Source of the DNA: Saccopteryx bilineata | Lineage: Eukaryota; Chordata; Mammalia; Chiroptera; Emballonuridae | Reading direction: 5' to 3' | DNA length: 64,000 bases | Assembly (NCBI RefSeq): GCF_036850765.1 | Contig: NC_089492.1 | Coordinates: 100,831,022-100,895,021 of the forward strand | Shown here: piece by piece, positions 37,596-50,219 of the stretch | How the letters are laid out: each line of letters begins with the position of its first letter | Numbering within the stretch: the first letter of the stretch is position 1 | Notes under the pieces: model-generated | Seen by the model: only the letters and a program-made list of their open reading frames with translations | What the model was told of the DNA's origin: nothing | Database searches by the model: none | Translations under genes and position numbers: made by a program

Positions 37596-37755
37596 AGCCC
37601 TGGCCAGATGGCTTGGTTGGTAGGAGTGTTACCCGGAAGTGCAGAGGTTGCCGGTTTGATCCCTGGTCAGGGCACATACAGGAACAGCTTGATGTACCTG
37701 TCAATCTCTCTCCCTGCCTGTCTCTTAAAAAAAAAAAAAAGGAAGAAAAAAAGAA
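37596..37755 (+). mobile_element. Type D tRNA-SINE
   Basis: Head CCCTGGCCAGATGGCTTGGT, GTCAGGGCACATACAGGAAC and an A-rich tail. AAAGATATTAAA and AAAGACATTAGA are a likely decayed TSD. Confidence 0.83.
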
Positions 37756-37978
37756 AGACATTAGATTGGTAAATCTTCACCATCTTCTTTGCTCGCTGAT
37801 GCCTTCAAGTAGTGTTTTAAAATATTTTGTCCATCTTTCCTAGTTGTCTTCAGTAAGAGGTTGCTCTGAATTATCTAATTGTCCTTTATTGGAAATGAAA
37901 GTCCTCTTATGACTTAAACTTTGAACACTTAACTTATGTTTATATAATATGACCAGAATATTTGGTTTTATTTCAAAG

Positions 37979-38151
37979 GTTCTGAAGCAAAAACACCTGG
38001 ATGATTGTCTACGACATGTGTCTGTAAGAAGATTTGAATCATTTAATCTGTTTTCAGTAACAGAAACCAACAAAAGGAAAACTGGAGAGGAATTTGGTGA
38101 ATGGGTCCAGTATACAAGTGTCTTCTACCCTGAATACAGTATTTTCTTAAG
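37979..38151 (+). CDS. CAMKMT: CAMKMT exon 2 (residues 47-104)
   Basis: A 173-bp exon, phase 0 in and phase 2 out: [20 protein letters not shown], then SFNLFSVTE, a variable stretch [12 protein letters not shown], then [16 protein letters not shown] plus AG of a split Arg. Acceptor is TTTCAAAG and donor GTAAAC follows 38151. The match to human CAMKMT is strong outside the variable [12 protein letters not shown] loop. This belongs to the N-terminal region preceding the class I methyltransferase fold. Frame and splice phases agree with exons 1 and 3, so the gene is intact here. Confidence 0.95.
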
Positions 38152-38977
38152 GTAAACATCACTACAGTTAAGACTTTTTTTATAAAGCATTTTTCTCTTA
38201 TAAAGGAGAAACAATAATAACCTCATTGTTCATTCTATTGAGTTTGCAGGCAATCTTGATCAGACCTTAGGGTTTCCAACTGTGTTAGGAATTCCTGCTG
38301 CTTTAACTGGGTCTTGCTGTATTCTCAGAACTAAAGAAAAAAATTTTCAGAAATGTAGTGGCATTTGAGGATAAACTGTGTTGCAAATCAAAGGGTTCAT
38401 TTAACCATTCTCTCATAGCATTTGATTATGACAAAAAGCCAAGTTCTTTGTGAGGCAAGGAAGGCTGAAAGTGAAAACAGAATTTTTCAAAACTACTCTT
38501 CAGGTAGTAGTTATCTACAAAAATCAAGCTTTGGTATTTATCCCATTCATGTTTTGTCACTTTCAGAATAGAATTTTAAGAATAGGAGGAGAAAATTCAA
38601 CTGAAAACATTGATATTGTGAAAAGCGTGCAGACTATTCTGGCTTTAAAAATCATTAGAAAAGAGATGAGAGTTGCAAACTGAAGGAACAAGATACCATT
38701 TTTACTGAATTACCTTTCCCTTGCAGTTACAGCCTAGCGTGTTGCAATATTACTGTAAGTGTTTGATATTATAATATCTGCCCTTTTTTTGACAAGATTC
38801 ACATTTTGAAAGGGAGGGAGGGGCACATTTACAGTAATGTAAAAAGAGCAAAAAACATTTTAAGTGGAAATGTGACTGAATAAGGTTTAGGTAAGGCTAG
38901 GAATAATTTTAGGAAAAAATTTCTCCCAAAGGATGTCTATTTATAGTGTGTGTGTGTGCATGCGTGTGTGTGTGTCT

Positions 38978-39291
38978 TTTTTTTTTTTTTTTTTTTTACA
39001 GAGACAGAGAGAGTCAGAGAGAGGGACAGACAGACAGGAACGGAGAGAGATGAGAAGCATCAATTATTAGTTTTTCTTTGCGACACCTTAGTTGTTCATT
39101 GATTGCTTTCTCATATGTGCCCTGACCGTGGGGCTGCAGCAGACCGAGTAACCCCTTGCTTGAGCCAGCAACCTTGGGTCCAAGCTGGTGAGCTTTTGCT
39201 CAAACCAAATGAGTCTGTGCTCAAGCTGGCGACCTCGGGGTCTCGAACCTGGGTCCTCTGCATCCTAGTCCGACGCTCTATCCACTGCGCC
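38978..39291 (-). mobile_element. Type B tRNA-SINE, head truncated
   Basis: Minus orientation with T-run after a GT repeat (38947-38976). The head complement stops at CCACTGCGCC and lacks CCGCCTGGTCAGGC. Confidence 0.88.
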
Positions 39292-39569
39292 AACTATGTT
39301 AGTTTAAAATATCTAAGCTTTAAATGATACCATAATAGCTAAATTTTGGGATTTGGATAAAAATTGACTAGGCTGAGCAGGAAAGAACAGTTAGGACCTG
39401 GTTTTGTAATACTGCTTTATTGAGAACTTTAAATGGAAGATAAAAACGTTTGGGTTTGTTAGCTTGCCTGTTCATTCTGTATGAGATTCTAATTAAAGTA
39501 CCTCACTGCCTCATGTTCTACTGGAGATAATTAGTTTAGTCCTTGGTTAAGAAAGAAAGAAAAATGCAT

Positions 39570-39665
39570 TAGATGCTTAGTATGAGCCAGGTACAGAGCT
39601 ATTTGCTTTGATGTATTCTAATCCATGTAATCCTTACAATAACTCTGGAAAGTAGAAATGAGGAT
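39570..39665 (-). mobile_element. MIR SINE fragment
   Basis: GTATGAGCCAGGTACAGAGC and AATCCTTACAATAACTCTGG, as in reverse MIR. Confidence 0.7.
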
Positions 39666-40139
39666 AAACAATTGAAAGATAGTATCTATATGGAAATTAA
39701 AGAGAAGGAAAAACAGAGTGGTCTAGTAGGGGTCTTCAGAAAGAAACTTCTAAAATGTATCTTCTACATCTACTGGTGACAAGAGGCAATAAATGTAAAC
39801 TGTGCCAATAATAGTTTCCTGACATCTTCAAGCTCCTGGTAAGCATTGCCAGACAGCATGTGAAATCTGTTGTTGAGAACTTAAAATAAGGTGTGGTTCT
39901 CCACCTGGTGGATAGAGATGATCTGGATATAGCAGCAAGTGAGGCTAGAACGTCAACTGAGACTCCTGTCCAACAGGCTGTGAAATATCCATTTTTGAAA
40001 GAATAAATAGAAATATGTCTATATAAATATGAAGTTTAATTCTACTTTATAGAGAGAAGATAGGTGACTGAGCTAAAAATTTGCCTGAATAGCTTAAACA
40101 TATACAATTCTAGAGCTGAATGTGATCTTAGAATAAATT

Positions 40140-40395
40140 TTTAAAAACCATAAAACTATTAATAATGGCTAACTATTGAGTGCCTACTATGTGACAAGTA
40201 CTATTGTGAGTGGTTTACATGTATTAGCTTATTTCATCCACACAACACCTAATGAGATAAGTACTGTTATCATCCTCATTTCACAGATGAGGAAAGTGAG
40301 ACCCAAAGAGGTTAAATAACTCGATTGAGGTCACACAGCCAATAACCGATTATGCCTCTGTTCAAGCCCTGGTAGTCTGACTCCACAGCCTGTAC
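40140..40395 (-). mobile_element. MIR SINE, long copy
   Basis: GAGTGCCTACTATGTGACAA, ATTTCACAGATGAGGAAAGT, GAGGTCACACAGCCAATAAC and TCTGACTCCACAGCC: nearly complete MIR, reverse. Confidence 0.9.
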
Positions 40396-41679
40396 TTTTA
40401 AACACTTTTATTTTGAGATAATTACAGACACTGAAGAAATTACAAAAATAGTACAAAAGTTTCATGGACCCATCACCCAACTTCTACACATCTTGCCCCC
40501 TGGGAGGCAATCATGCATCTATTTCCTCATTGATTCTTCTAAGCATTCCATTTCTTACTCCATAATTCTGTCACTGTTTGGGAAATTGCAAAAATTATTG
40601 ACATTACTTAGGTAGGGGAGGATTTTTGCCAAGAATAGTTCATTACATTCTGTTGCCAGTTTTGTTCAGATTGGTTTCTTACAGTTACTGCTTTTCTTTG
40701 TTTTCAGTTATCTGTTTAACATGGATCTCCATTTCTGTTCCTATGGTAGCTCATATCAACTCTTCTCAACGTGTTTCCATGACATTTCTTTAGCTACCTT
40801 AATCTATTGTCTTCAGTATTATCTGAACTGTATTATGTAAACTTTTGAAAAGCTTGATTTTTTTTTTTAGAGAATTTTTATAAGAGTTTATTTGAGCTAA
40901 AACTGATGACAGTTGTGGGGAAGGAAGATCTAAAATCCTTTGAAATGGTGAAATATTCTAAGAAAATCACTTGCACTAGCCAGAAGTAGTGGTTTAGAGA
41001 GAAGTTTTAAAATAGAGTACTATCATCTTCCTCTATATTTCTCAAGTTTGTTAAATCAACACTATGGAATGATTGAAAAAAGTGATGAATAGTTTTAAAT
41101 AAATTCAAATCAGTAAATATTTAATAGCACCATCTATATAGGTAAACAAATATAAGATGTACTATCCTCAAGGAGCTTAAATACATGAAAAGTTAAATTA
41201 AAAAAATAATTAAATATGAAAGAAAGTTAATCATCTATTCTAAGGACTCTCACCAGGCTGTGCATAACTAATTACCAAATGAGGGAAAACTTCACACATA
41301 TTAGGAATTTAAAGGTAAGAATGATTTTTTGGAAGGCCCTGAGAAACAGCAGTTTAACTGGATCTGGAAGTATTTGAAAGTTGTGGGAGAAAAGGAGAAA
41401 TCATTCCCAATGAGGGCAAGGGCACCAGCAAATGTACAGAGGTGAGAAGGTGCAAGGCAGAGCCATCAGCGCTACTGAGAAAGCCGTCACACTCTCTGGG
41501 GAAGAATGGCGATCACTGCGTGTTGTAAGGTGGATCTGCTTCTGGGTTCTAGTAGAGGTGTGAGCATTTGGGCTGCTCTGTTCCTCATAGATCATAAATA
41601 TAAGCTCCATTTTCATGTTCTCAGTTCTACAGAGATGATGTATATATGGTGATTAATGTATAGTTACCAATACTTTTTT

Positions 41680-42073
41680 TTTTTTTTTTTTGTATTTTTC
41701 TGAAGCTGGAAACAGGGAGAGACAGTCAGACAGACTCCCGCACGCGCCCGACCGGGATCCACCCGGCACGTCCACCAGTGGCGAGGCTCTGCCCACCAGG
41801 GGGCGATGCTCTGCCCCTCCAGGGCATCGCTCTGCTGCGACCAGAGCCTTTCTAGCGCCTGGGGCAGAGGCCAAGGAGCCATCCCCAGCGCCCGGGCCGT
41901 CTTTGCTCCAATGGAGCCTTGGCTGCGGGAGGGGAAGAGTGAGACAGAGAGGAGGAAGGAGGGGGGGTGGAGAAGCAAATGGGCGCTTCTCCTATGTGCC
42001 CTGGCCGGGAATCGAACCCGGGTCCCCCGCACGCCAGGCCGACGCTCTACTGCTGAGCCAACCTGCCAGGGCC
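41680..42073 (-). mobile_element. Type A tRNA-SINE with TSD
   Basis: Near-consensus full copy in minus orientation. CCAATACTTTTT is on both sides (ends at about 41679, and 42074-42085). Confidence 0.92.
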
Positions 42074-42153
42074 CCAATACTTTTTATTAGTCTTGTCCTC
42101 CTTAAAATTTCCCTATGTGTTGATTTTTGTTCCTTTAAAATTTGATTAGTCTT

Positions 42154-42521
42154 AGGCCCTGGCCATGCAGAGCATCAGCCTGGTGTGCAGGAGTCCCGGG
42201 TTCGATTCCTGGCCAGGGCACACAGGAGAAGTGCCCATCTGCTTCTCCACTCCTCCCCCTCTCCTTGCTCTCTGTCTCTCTCTTCCCCTCCCGCAGCCAA
42301 GGCTCCATTGGAGCAAAGTTGGCCCCGGGCTCTGAGGATGGCTCCATGGCCTCTGCCTCAGGTGCTAGAATGGCTCTGGTCGCAACAGAGCAATGCCCCA
42401 GCTGGGAAGAGCATCGCCCCCTGTTGGGCATGCCGGGTGGATCCTGGTCAGGCGCATGCGGGAATCTGTCTGACTGCCTCCCCGTTTCCAACTTCAGAAA
42501 AATACCCCCCCCAAAAAAAAA
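42154..42521 (+). mobile_element. Type A tRNA-SINE with A-box deletion
   Basis: The head reads GGCCCTGGCCATGCAGAGCA, so about 15 bp of the usual GGTTGGCTCAGCGGTAG is missing. ATTAGTCTT at 42145-42153 and 42522-42530 is the TSD. Confidence 0.9.
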
Positions 42522-43246
42522 ATTAGTCTTGAAACTAGTATCTCAGGTGGGTAAATATGTAGATATTTCTGAATTCAAAGTACAAAGTTGTATCGTTCTT
42601 ATATTATTAAAAGGTATATAAGCAATGGTCCATATTAAAACTTTGACCATTATTTCCTGTCAGCTTTACAATATGATACTTAAAATGAAGGAATAAAGAA
42701 TTTCCCTTCTTGACTTTTCATATGAAGCAAAAGTTTGGACAACATAAATGTTAGGTTATTATATCTTCAAGATCTTTTGTCTTTTCTCTATGTCTGAGGA
42801 TGGTTGCCTCTTTGTTCCAAAGTGAGTATTGAAAATCATTTTGATGCAAATATTCATTCACTGGACTACTTGGCAGCCAAGTTTTTAAATGAAAAAACAG
42901 ATGTTGCAAAATGGTATGGACAATGTGCTCTCAGTTTCATCTTGTAGTTTAGATGATTAATACTTTGTTCTTTTTCCTCTTGCCTCACATGTAGTTTTAC
43001 ATGTTACCATAACTAACTTCACCTATACCTAGAATCTTGCATGCACAGAGAGGCTACAGCATCATTGTGTTATGGTGATGAAAGTGTGATTTGTGGTTGG
43101 TAACTTCATTACCTGTTGAGCCCAATGCTTTTTGGCAAGTAACATTTTGCATTTTCATTCAATCTATCACAGAACTGGGTCTCTATGATAGAAGTAAAGC
43201 TTTTTTTCTGAAAAGGGTAATAGGTTGCCTGTATTCTCTTACTATA

Positions 43247-43640
43247 TGTTTCAGTTTTCTAGGGCTCCCAAAACAAAACACTGTAGACTGGAGGTCTTAA
43301 ACAATAAATTTGTTTTCTCACAGTTTTGAGTGCAGAAGTGTGGGATCAAGCTGTCGCAGGTGTGGTTTCCCTCAAGGCCTCTCCCTGACTCTCATGGCTG
43401 CCCTCTTCCTGTCTCTTCACGTAGTCCCTCTGTGCACAAGCCCTGTGGTCTGGGTTCTGATGTCCTTTTCTTCTAAGGACACTACTCATAATGGATTAGG
43501 GCCCACCCTAACAACCTCAATTTAATTTAATTGCCTCTTTGAAGGCCTAACCTCCAAATACAGTTACATTCTGAGGTACTGGGGTTTAGATATTCAACAT
43601 ACCAATTTTGGGCAAGAGACAATTCATTTCATAACACTAT
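43247..43640 (-). mobile_element. MLT1-type MaLR LTR
   Basis: Reverse orientation: TTTTCTAGGGCTCCC, GGTCTTAAACAATAAATTTG, GGATTAGGGCCCACCCTAA, TTGAAGGCCTAACCTCCAAA and GACAATTCATTTCATAACAC follow the MLT1 consensus order as I know it. Old and LTR only. Confidence 0.85.
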
Positions 43641-44132
43641 ATATCATTTATGATAAATTTTAATGACAAAGTTAAAGTAATGTTGATGAGGGAAGTTTTA
43701 TTATATATGGTTATTATAACCTGCTATAACACTCAAAGAACTATAGGTGTTAGGTTCTTAGGGTAGAATGTAGAAGATGATAGACATAGTAGCACCGATA
43801 TTTTACCACCCCTGGAAAGTAACTCAGACTCTATGACCTATTGACTGTTGGGTCTCTTTGTATATAGCATCTTTTATAAAGATTAATAAAACAGTCATTA
43901 AATTAAATACTTAAAGGGCTTTCAAGTGAAGTGAGATTAGAATTAAAGGGAGTGAGATTAAGATTAGTGGGCAAAGATACAAAGAATTTGCCTTTTGACA
44001 TTTAGAACTTCATATAGCTGGAATGTGCAGACCCAAGGTTGATTAATTCTTTGTGACTGAAGTTCTGAATTTTGTGGGTTGTTATAGAGGATGTGTATGT
44101 ATTGTTGAGATTCTGGAGGTTGATTTTTCTTT

Positions 44133-44463
44133 TTCTCTTTTTTTTTGACAGAGACAGAGTCAGAAAGAGGGACAGATAGGGACAGACAGACAGGGAGGGA
44201 GCAAGATGAGAAGCATCAATTCTTTTGTTGTGGCACCTTAGTTGTTCAATGATTGCTTGCTCACATGTGCCTTGACCCGGGGGCAGGGGCTACAGTAGAG
44301 CGAGTGACCCCTTGCTCAAGCCAGCGACCTTTGGGCTCAAACCAGTGACCATGGGGTAATGTCTGTGATCCCATGCGTAAGCTAGTGTCCTCAGGGTTTT
44401 GAACCTGGGTCCTCTGTGTCTCAGTCTGATGCTCTACCCACTGCACCACCGCCTGGTCTGGCA
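44133..44463 (-). mobile_element. Type B tRNA-SINE
   Basis: Minus orientation, beginning TTTTGACAGAGACAG and ending CACCGCCTGGTCTGGC, 350 bp upstream of CAMKMT exon 3. Confidence 0.88.
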
Positions 44464-44609
44464 TTTTTGCGATTCTCCAAGTGTAAGGTTTTATTTAGTT
44501 TTGTTTTGTTATTTTTAAAAAGGTTAATCTTTTAATGAAAGCAACAAAACTAACATTAGCTAAAGCAACAAAAATAAAAATATTAGTATTTGAAAATGTA
44601 AATTGATGA

Positions 44610-44936
<327 letters not shown>

Positions 44937-45781
44937 TAATTGGTGTTTGTTCTCACTAATGTTTATTATACTGACTAATGTGTATGTGCATGTGTGTGTG
45001 CATTACTGTTTTATGCTGCAAAGTAAGCCTCATATACAATACGCCTACTAAGTGGGATGAGGCAATTTTACACTTGGTGGTTGTGTGTGTGTGCGCGACA
45101 GAATGTAGGTCAGAGTGAACACTGGACTTTCCAGTTCTATCTCTTTTGTTTCTTGTTTTCATTTTGACCTCTTCAGTTAATCCAACAAAGGGGCTGTCTC
45201 TTTCTTCTTTGTTGTGTTTTGGGTGCTTTTTTTTCCACTTCCTGCTTCTTTTCTCTCATTACAGAATGAACCCAGAAAATGTTTTCTTTGCAGCTAATAT
45301 ACTTCAATACCAGAATGTTTTTGTTTTAGGACAGATTATAATATTAAAGAGTATATTGTTTTTTCATATAAGTCTGTGAGTCGTGATTTCTCCATTGAGA
45401 AAATTATTTAAATAATTATAATGTCATATGACTAAAGAAATCAAACAAGAATATCTTTATATCATTGGTCTAAACAACACAGTGTGTTAGAAGCTGTATA
45501 TTCCTTCATGCATCTTGCATAGGATATTTATCTTAATGAATTATCAATGTCTGATATGATGGTTTTAAATATAAAAATTATACTCAAATTTTTTTTCTCA
45601 AAGGAAATTTCAGAACTATCACTACGTACTTATTGTCTGAACTAAACAATATTCTTTGCTAGTAGTACTATTTTATCAAATGCTCTCTGATTTTAAGTCT
45701 GTATAAAATAATGTCTAATAATACTTAGTTCTAATGCCCACATTATAGTAAACTTTTCATTGTATAGAAAAATATATATTT

Positions 45782-45866
45782 TGTCATGAAGGAACTTATA
45801 AATATAAAAAATCCTAAAAATATTAAAATAATGTAGGTTTCTTTTGATGGATAGCAACATATGTAT
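45782..45866 (+). repeat. Direct duplication, copy 1
   Basis: 85 bp starting TGTCATGAAGGAACTTATAA and ending ACATATGTAT. Recurs at 46337-46423 with one substitution and two single-T insertions. Confidence 0.95.
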
Positions 45867-46336
45867 CTTTTAGTTTCTACATGTTGGCACTTCATGAATT
45901 CTTTCCTATGTAGACATATCTCATATTTTTATTGGGGTTTTGGGCAAGGACTGGCCAGGGGGATGCTAATGGTGTTGAGGAGACATTTTTCTTTAGTTCT
46001 GGGATAATGTAAAAATATTATTAAGTCAGGTTTAGGAATACATGATTTTGGAATGTTATTTGAGAATGTTAAATGTGGAAATTTTGATTCAGTAGTGTAA
46101 AAAGTCAAGTATTGTTACCAGTGGTTCAGTATGAAATAGGGCCACTAGCTGGCAGCATTCTGTAAAATGAAGTATTTTCCTAAAGGTCTAAGCTATTATT
46201 TTATATATTGAATAACTAATACCTTATACTGCTCTAACATTTTTTTCTTGGGAACTTGCCTCCCAGACCTCCAGTTGTTGTTGCATTGACAAATGGAAGA
46301 ATTGCACGTTAAAAATATTTTTTCACTGCTGTCTGC

Positions 46337-46423
46337 TGTCATGAAGGAACTTATAAATATAAAAAATCCTAAAAATATTTAAAATAATGTAGGTTTCTTT
46401 TTGATGGATAGCGACATATGTAT
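46337..46423 (+). repeat. Direct duplication, copy 2
   Basis: 87 bp copy of 45782-45866. Its right end touches the left arm of the inverted repeat at 46424 with no intervening base. Confidence 0.95.
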
Positions 46424-46716
46424 GAAAGGTTTTTCCTCATTCTATACCTCCCTCAGTGTTTTTACTATCAATGTGCTAACACGGTGGTGATTTAGGAATT
46501 TATATTCTTGTATAGAACTTTCTCTTTATATCACTATAAACAAGACCAAAGTATTCTTTTATTTGAAGCTAGACATATAAAAATTGAACTGACATATAAA
46601 ACAAAAAGTAAATAAACTAAAAAATTTGTCAGAAAAATCTATTTTCTATATTAGTTGAATATATTAAATATATTAAAATAAATCAAATGGGGATATTTAA
46701 ACATACATCTTTATGT
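46424..46716 (+). repeat. Inverted repeat, left arm
   Basis: 293 bp starting GAAAGGTTTTTCCTC and ending ATCTTTATGT. It is the reverse complement of 47841-48137 with about 10 substitutions and 2 small indels by eye. Confidence 0.95.
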
Positions 46717-47149
46717 AGAAAGGTTTGAGTCTTTGGTATGAGACGTACCTACATTTGAATCTTGAGACTGAAATTCATCTGGAGCAATTTATATCATTTC
46801 CATGAGCCACATTTTTTTTAAGTCTCTTGTTACTACTTGATATAATGTATAGAAAGTGTATAACATATATTACATTTTCATAGTTGACAATAAATTGAAG
46901 TTATTTATTATTACTGATGAAAGTACCTCTAAAACTTTGTTTTTTTCTAATAATGAATATAATGTTAAGGGTTAGTTTGATTTTTTTTAAATGAACTATT
47001 TTGATTAAACTAACAAAGAAGGAAAAATAGATTAAATTACCAAAATAGTAATTTGTTAAAATGTCTTGTCAGAAGTGTGGCCTTCAAGACCTGAATATAC
47101 CAAATGATAGAAGTGGTGACAAAAATAAGACCTATTAAAACATGTTTAG

Positions 47150-47450
47150 CCTGACCAGGCGGTGGCGCAGTGGATAGAGCGTCGGACTGGGATGCGGAAG
47201 TACCCAGGTTCGAGACCCCAGAGGTCGCGCGCGGGCTCATCTGGCTTGAGCAAAGAGCTAGCCAGCTTGGACCCAAGGTCGCTGGCTCCAGCAGGGGGTT
47301 ACTCGGTCTGCTGAAGGCCCGCGGTCAAGGCACGTGTGAGAAAGCAATCAATGAACAACTAAGAAGTCGCAACGCGCAACGAGAAACTGATGATTGATGC
47401 TTCTCATCTCTCTCTGTTCCTGTCTGTCTGTCCCTGTCTATCTCTGCCTC

Positions 47451-47493
<43 letters not shown>

Positions 47494-47503
47494 AATAAAT
47501 AAA
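47150..47503 (+). mobile_element. Type B tRNA-SINE with exact 14-bp TSD and long poly-A
   Basis: Head CCTGACCAGGCGGTGGCGC, tail of ~38 A then TAAA units. TAAAACATGTTTAG is at 47136-47149 and 47504-47517. The long pure tail suggests a young insertion. It lies in the spacer of the inverted repeat. Confidence 0.94.
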
Positions 47504-47840
47504 TAAAACATGTTTAGTGTAACTTTTATGTTATACTCTTTATTTTAAAAGAAGAATCTATATGGATATTTTGCATAATGATAAATTAGTAAAGACCTGT
47601 TACAATAAATTAAGTATTAATTAGAATTTTAATATAACCTTTGCCACAGCCTAAAGTGATCAAAGATTGAAAAAGTGACTTTTCACTTGATGCCGCCAAG
47701 TGTTTGATTTTACACTAATTGTGATTTAGGTGGTTTGTGACTGGAAAGCCCAGCAGAGGGCGCCACATCATAATTCTGTCTCACTGCTCAGTATACTTGG
47801 AATTATTAACTTGAATAAACTGTAGGCTTTCATTGTGTAA

Positions 47841-48137
47841 ACATAAAGACGTATGTTTAAATACCCCCATTTGATTTATTTTAATATATTTAATATATTC
47901 AACAACTAATATAGAAAATAGATTTTTCTGACAAATTTTTTTAGTTTATTTACTTTTTGTTTTATGTATCAGTTCAATTTTTATATGTCTATCTTCAAAT
48001 AAAAGAATACTTTGGTCTTGTTTATAGTGATATAAAGAGGAAGTTCTATACAAGAATATCAATTCCTAAATCACCACCGTGTTAGCACATTGATAGTAAG
48101 TACACTGAGGGAGGTATAGAATGAGGAAAAACGTTTC
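47841..48137 (-). repeat. Inverted repeat, right arm
   Basis: 297 bp starting ACATAAAGACGTATG and ending GAGGAAAAACGTTTC. Pairs with 46424-46716 across a 1124-bp spacer, about a third of which is a younger SINE. Confidence 0.95.
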
Positions 48138-49744
48138 TAAAACTATGAGAGAACCTATAGATAGAATTTGCCATATATTTCAGGAATTAGTTTTGAGTTC
48201 CTTGATACTATAAAAAAGAACTTAAAGTATTTTATAGTTACAGAATCTGCTATGTGTTTATATAGTATATATATATGTATATACACAATATTTATGTATA
48301 TATAAAATATACTGATGGTTTGTAGAACCATTAATCTAAATTTTAAGCTAATTTAAAAAACAAGTAATGGTTTTATTCATTGTAAATTTCCAAAAAGATA
48401 TGGGAAAATCCTTAACGTTGGAAAATAAATAAAACCTCTAGTTTCTTATTTCCTGATATATTAGAAAAGAAAACATTATTTATATTTACATTTATTATTT
48501 AGAAGTGTTGTATGTTTTTAAATGTATGACCTATAAAGTGTTTTATATTTTTGAGATATCTTCTCACTGTTTAAATTCCTTTGAATGTTGTAGGAAGCAA
48601 TTAATATGAATCTCACATAATCATTTTTGCATTATTCATTGCTCTATCAATCTTATTTTTATATGTTTGTATTTGTTATTGTGGAAAACAAATGATTTTG
48701 AAAGGTAAGCTTTTTTCTTGGTTGCCTCCAACTAGGGGATAGGTGTATTACTTGAGACCTACTTCCTTTTAAAATATCCAAGTTATTTTATTCATTCATC
48801 ATGCCTGGAAAGAGATGCTGTCAAGCTACCTAGAGAGAAGTATTGGAGGACACTCTTCCCCACAGATGAGGTGCTGGCTGTGTCTGTGTTCCATGTAACA
48901 TGTCAGTTGGACACCTTGGGTCGGAGGGCACTCAGCCATCACGGCGGCAGATCTCTTGCTTCTGTTTTCTCTGTGGGCAGGGTCTCCTTTCCCGCCAGTC
49001 CCTGACCTCTGATCAAAGAAGCCCCATCATGCTATGTCTTTTCTGAAACCATTTTCTCTTTCTCCAAAAGTGTCTCTTTCCTCTATTGAAATGAAATTAA
49101 AAAAAAAAAGATTCTCTTTAGCAATTTGTTGATCCAAATTTGGCCGTCATAGTATTTATATATAATACAACCACATATTTGGTACTTGGGATACAAGAGC
49201 TTCATTTTTGAGCACATGGTCTTCACTTGGTGGCATAAACAGATGAGTTAATATTTTTCATACAATTTATTGTATACATTATATAGTATATAATATAATG
49301 TATATAAGCCTTTAAAAGTTAGGAAGTCGATAGTTATTATATTTTATTGTGGTAACCTTGTGTGCAGTAGGAATTTGGGCTAACACTGAAGCTTAAATTT
49401 GGGGAAATATGTTGGTAAAATTCCTTCTGCTATTCTTTGTCCTTTTGCTATTTGAAAAAATTTTTTTCCCTCCTTTGTGGTGCTTGGTGTCTCGTGGACT
49501 CCTGGAGAAATCTGCAGCTCCTCCACTTCATATACTTTTACGTGTGATACTGTGATTCCTTCCCCCCACCCCCACCCCCAGTGAATCCTGGGATCAAACT
49601 GGACTTTTACTGCACACAGCTACATTCTCCTGTTTCTGAATCCTTCCTAGTGGTCTGACGACAGAACCTGTTTTGTGACGTACCCAGCACTGATCTCTTT
49701 TTGGTTAGTAGTCAGTTATTATTTAAGGAACTATTCATTTTTTA

Positions 49745-49892
49745 AAAAAAATTTATTGATTGATTGTAGCAAAAGAGGAAGGGAGAGAGAGGCACGTTGA
49801 GCTGTCCCTGTCTGTGCCCTGACTGAGGACCGAACTGACAACCTCTGCCCTTCGGGATGATGCTCTAACCAACTGAGCTATCTGGCCAGGGC
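49745..49892 (-). mobile_element. Type D tRNA-SINE
   Basis: Minus orientation: TTTATTGATTGATTG, CTGTGCCCTGACTGAGGA, CTAACCAACTGAGCTATC and TGGCCAGGGC. Confidence 0.82.
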
Positions 49893-50219
49893 TAAGGAAA
49901 TACTCTTATTAAAATACAACATATTTTCACTTTCTACCTGTATTCGGGAAACCTGAAGTGAAATGTCTCAGGAAATACAGTCCAAATTTTTAGTTTTTCA
50001 TTTTTATTGTTATTGTCTTATGTAGTTAGGGTCTGTAATATTGGTGGAATTATTAAAACTTCAGTGATGTCAGCTTGGATTTTGAAAGTGTTTCTTCATT
50101 TAAATAAAGTTCTGTGTGTGTGAGTTTGTGTAATGATGTATAAATATACAATTGATAAGGTAGTTTGATTTTAAAAATGTAAAACAGCTCTTATGATTAA
50201 TTGCTCTATTTTTAACTTA

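Larger units (their letters stand above)
27735..37978 (+). other. CAMKMT: CAMKMT intron 1 (10.2 kb)
   Basis: After the CpG island, 28150-29180 shows nothing recognisable. Listed repeats follow: type A SINEs (~29188, 32375, 32902, ~37005), a Tigger-like element with nested hAT (30441-31013), MIRs, type B SINEs (~31798, 34819), minus-strand L1 (~33460-34140), two LTR-like segments (35339-36325), a mariner MITE (36377-36495), AC/GC repeat (37361-37408) and a type D SINE (37596-37755). 29560-30436 and 31020-31590 show nothing I can name. Confidence 0.8.
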
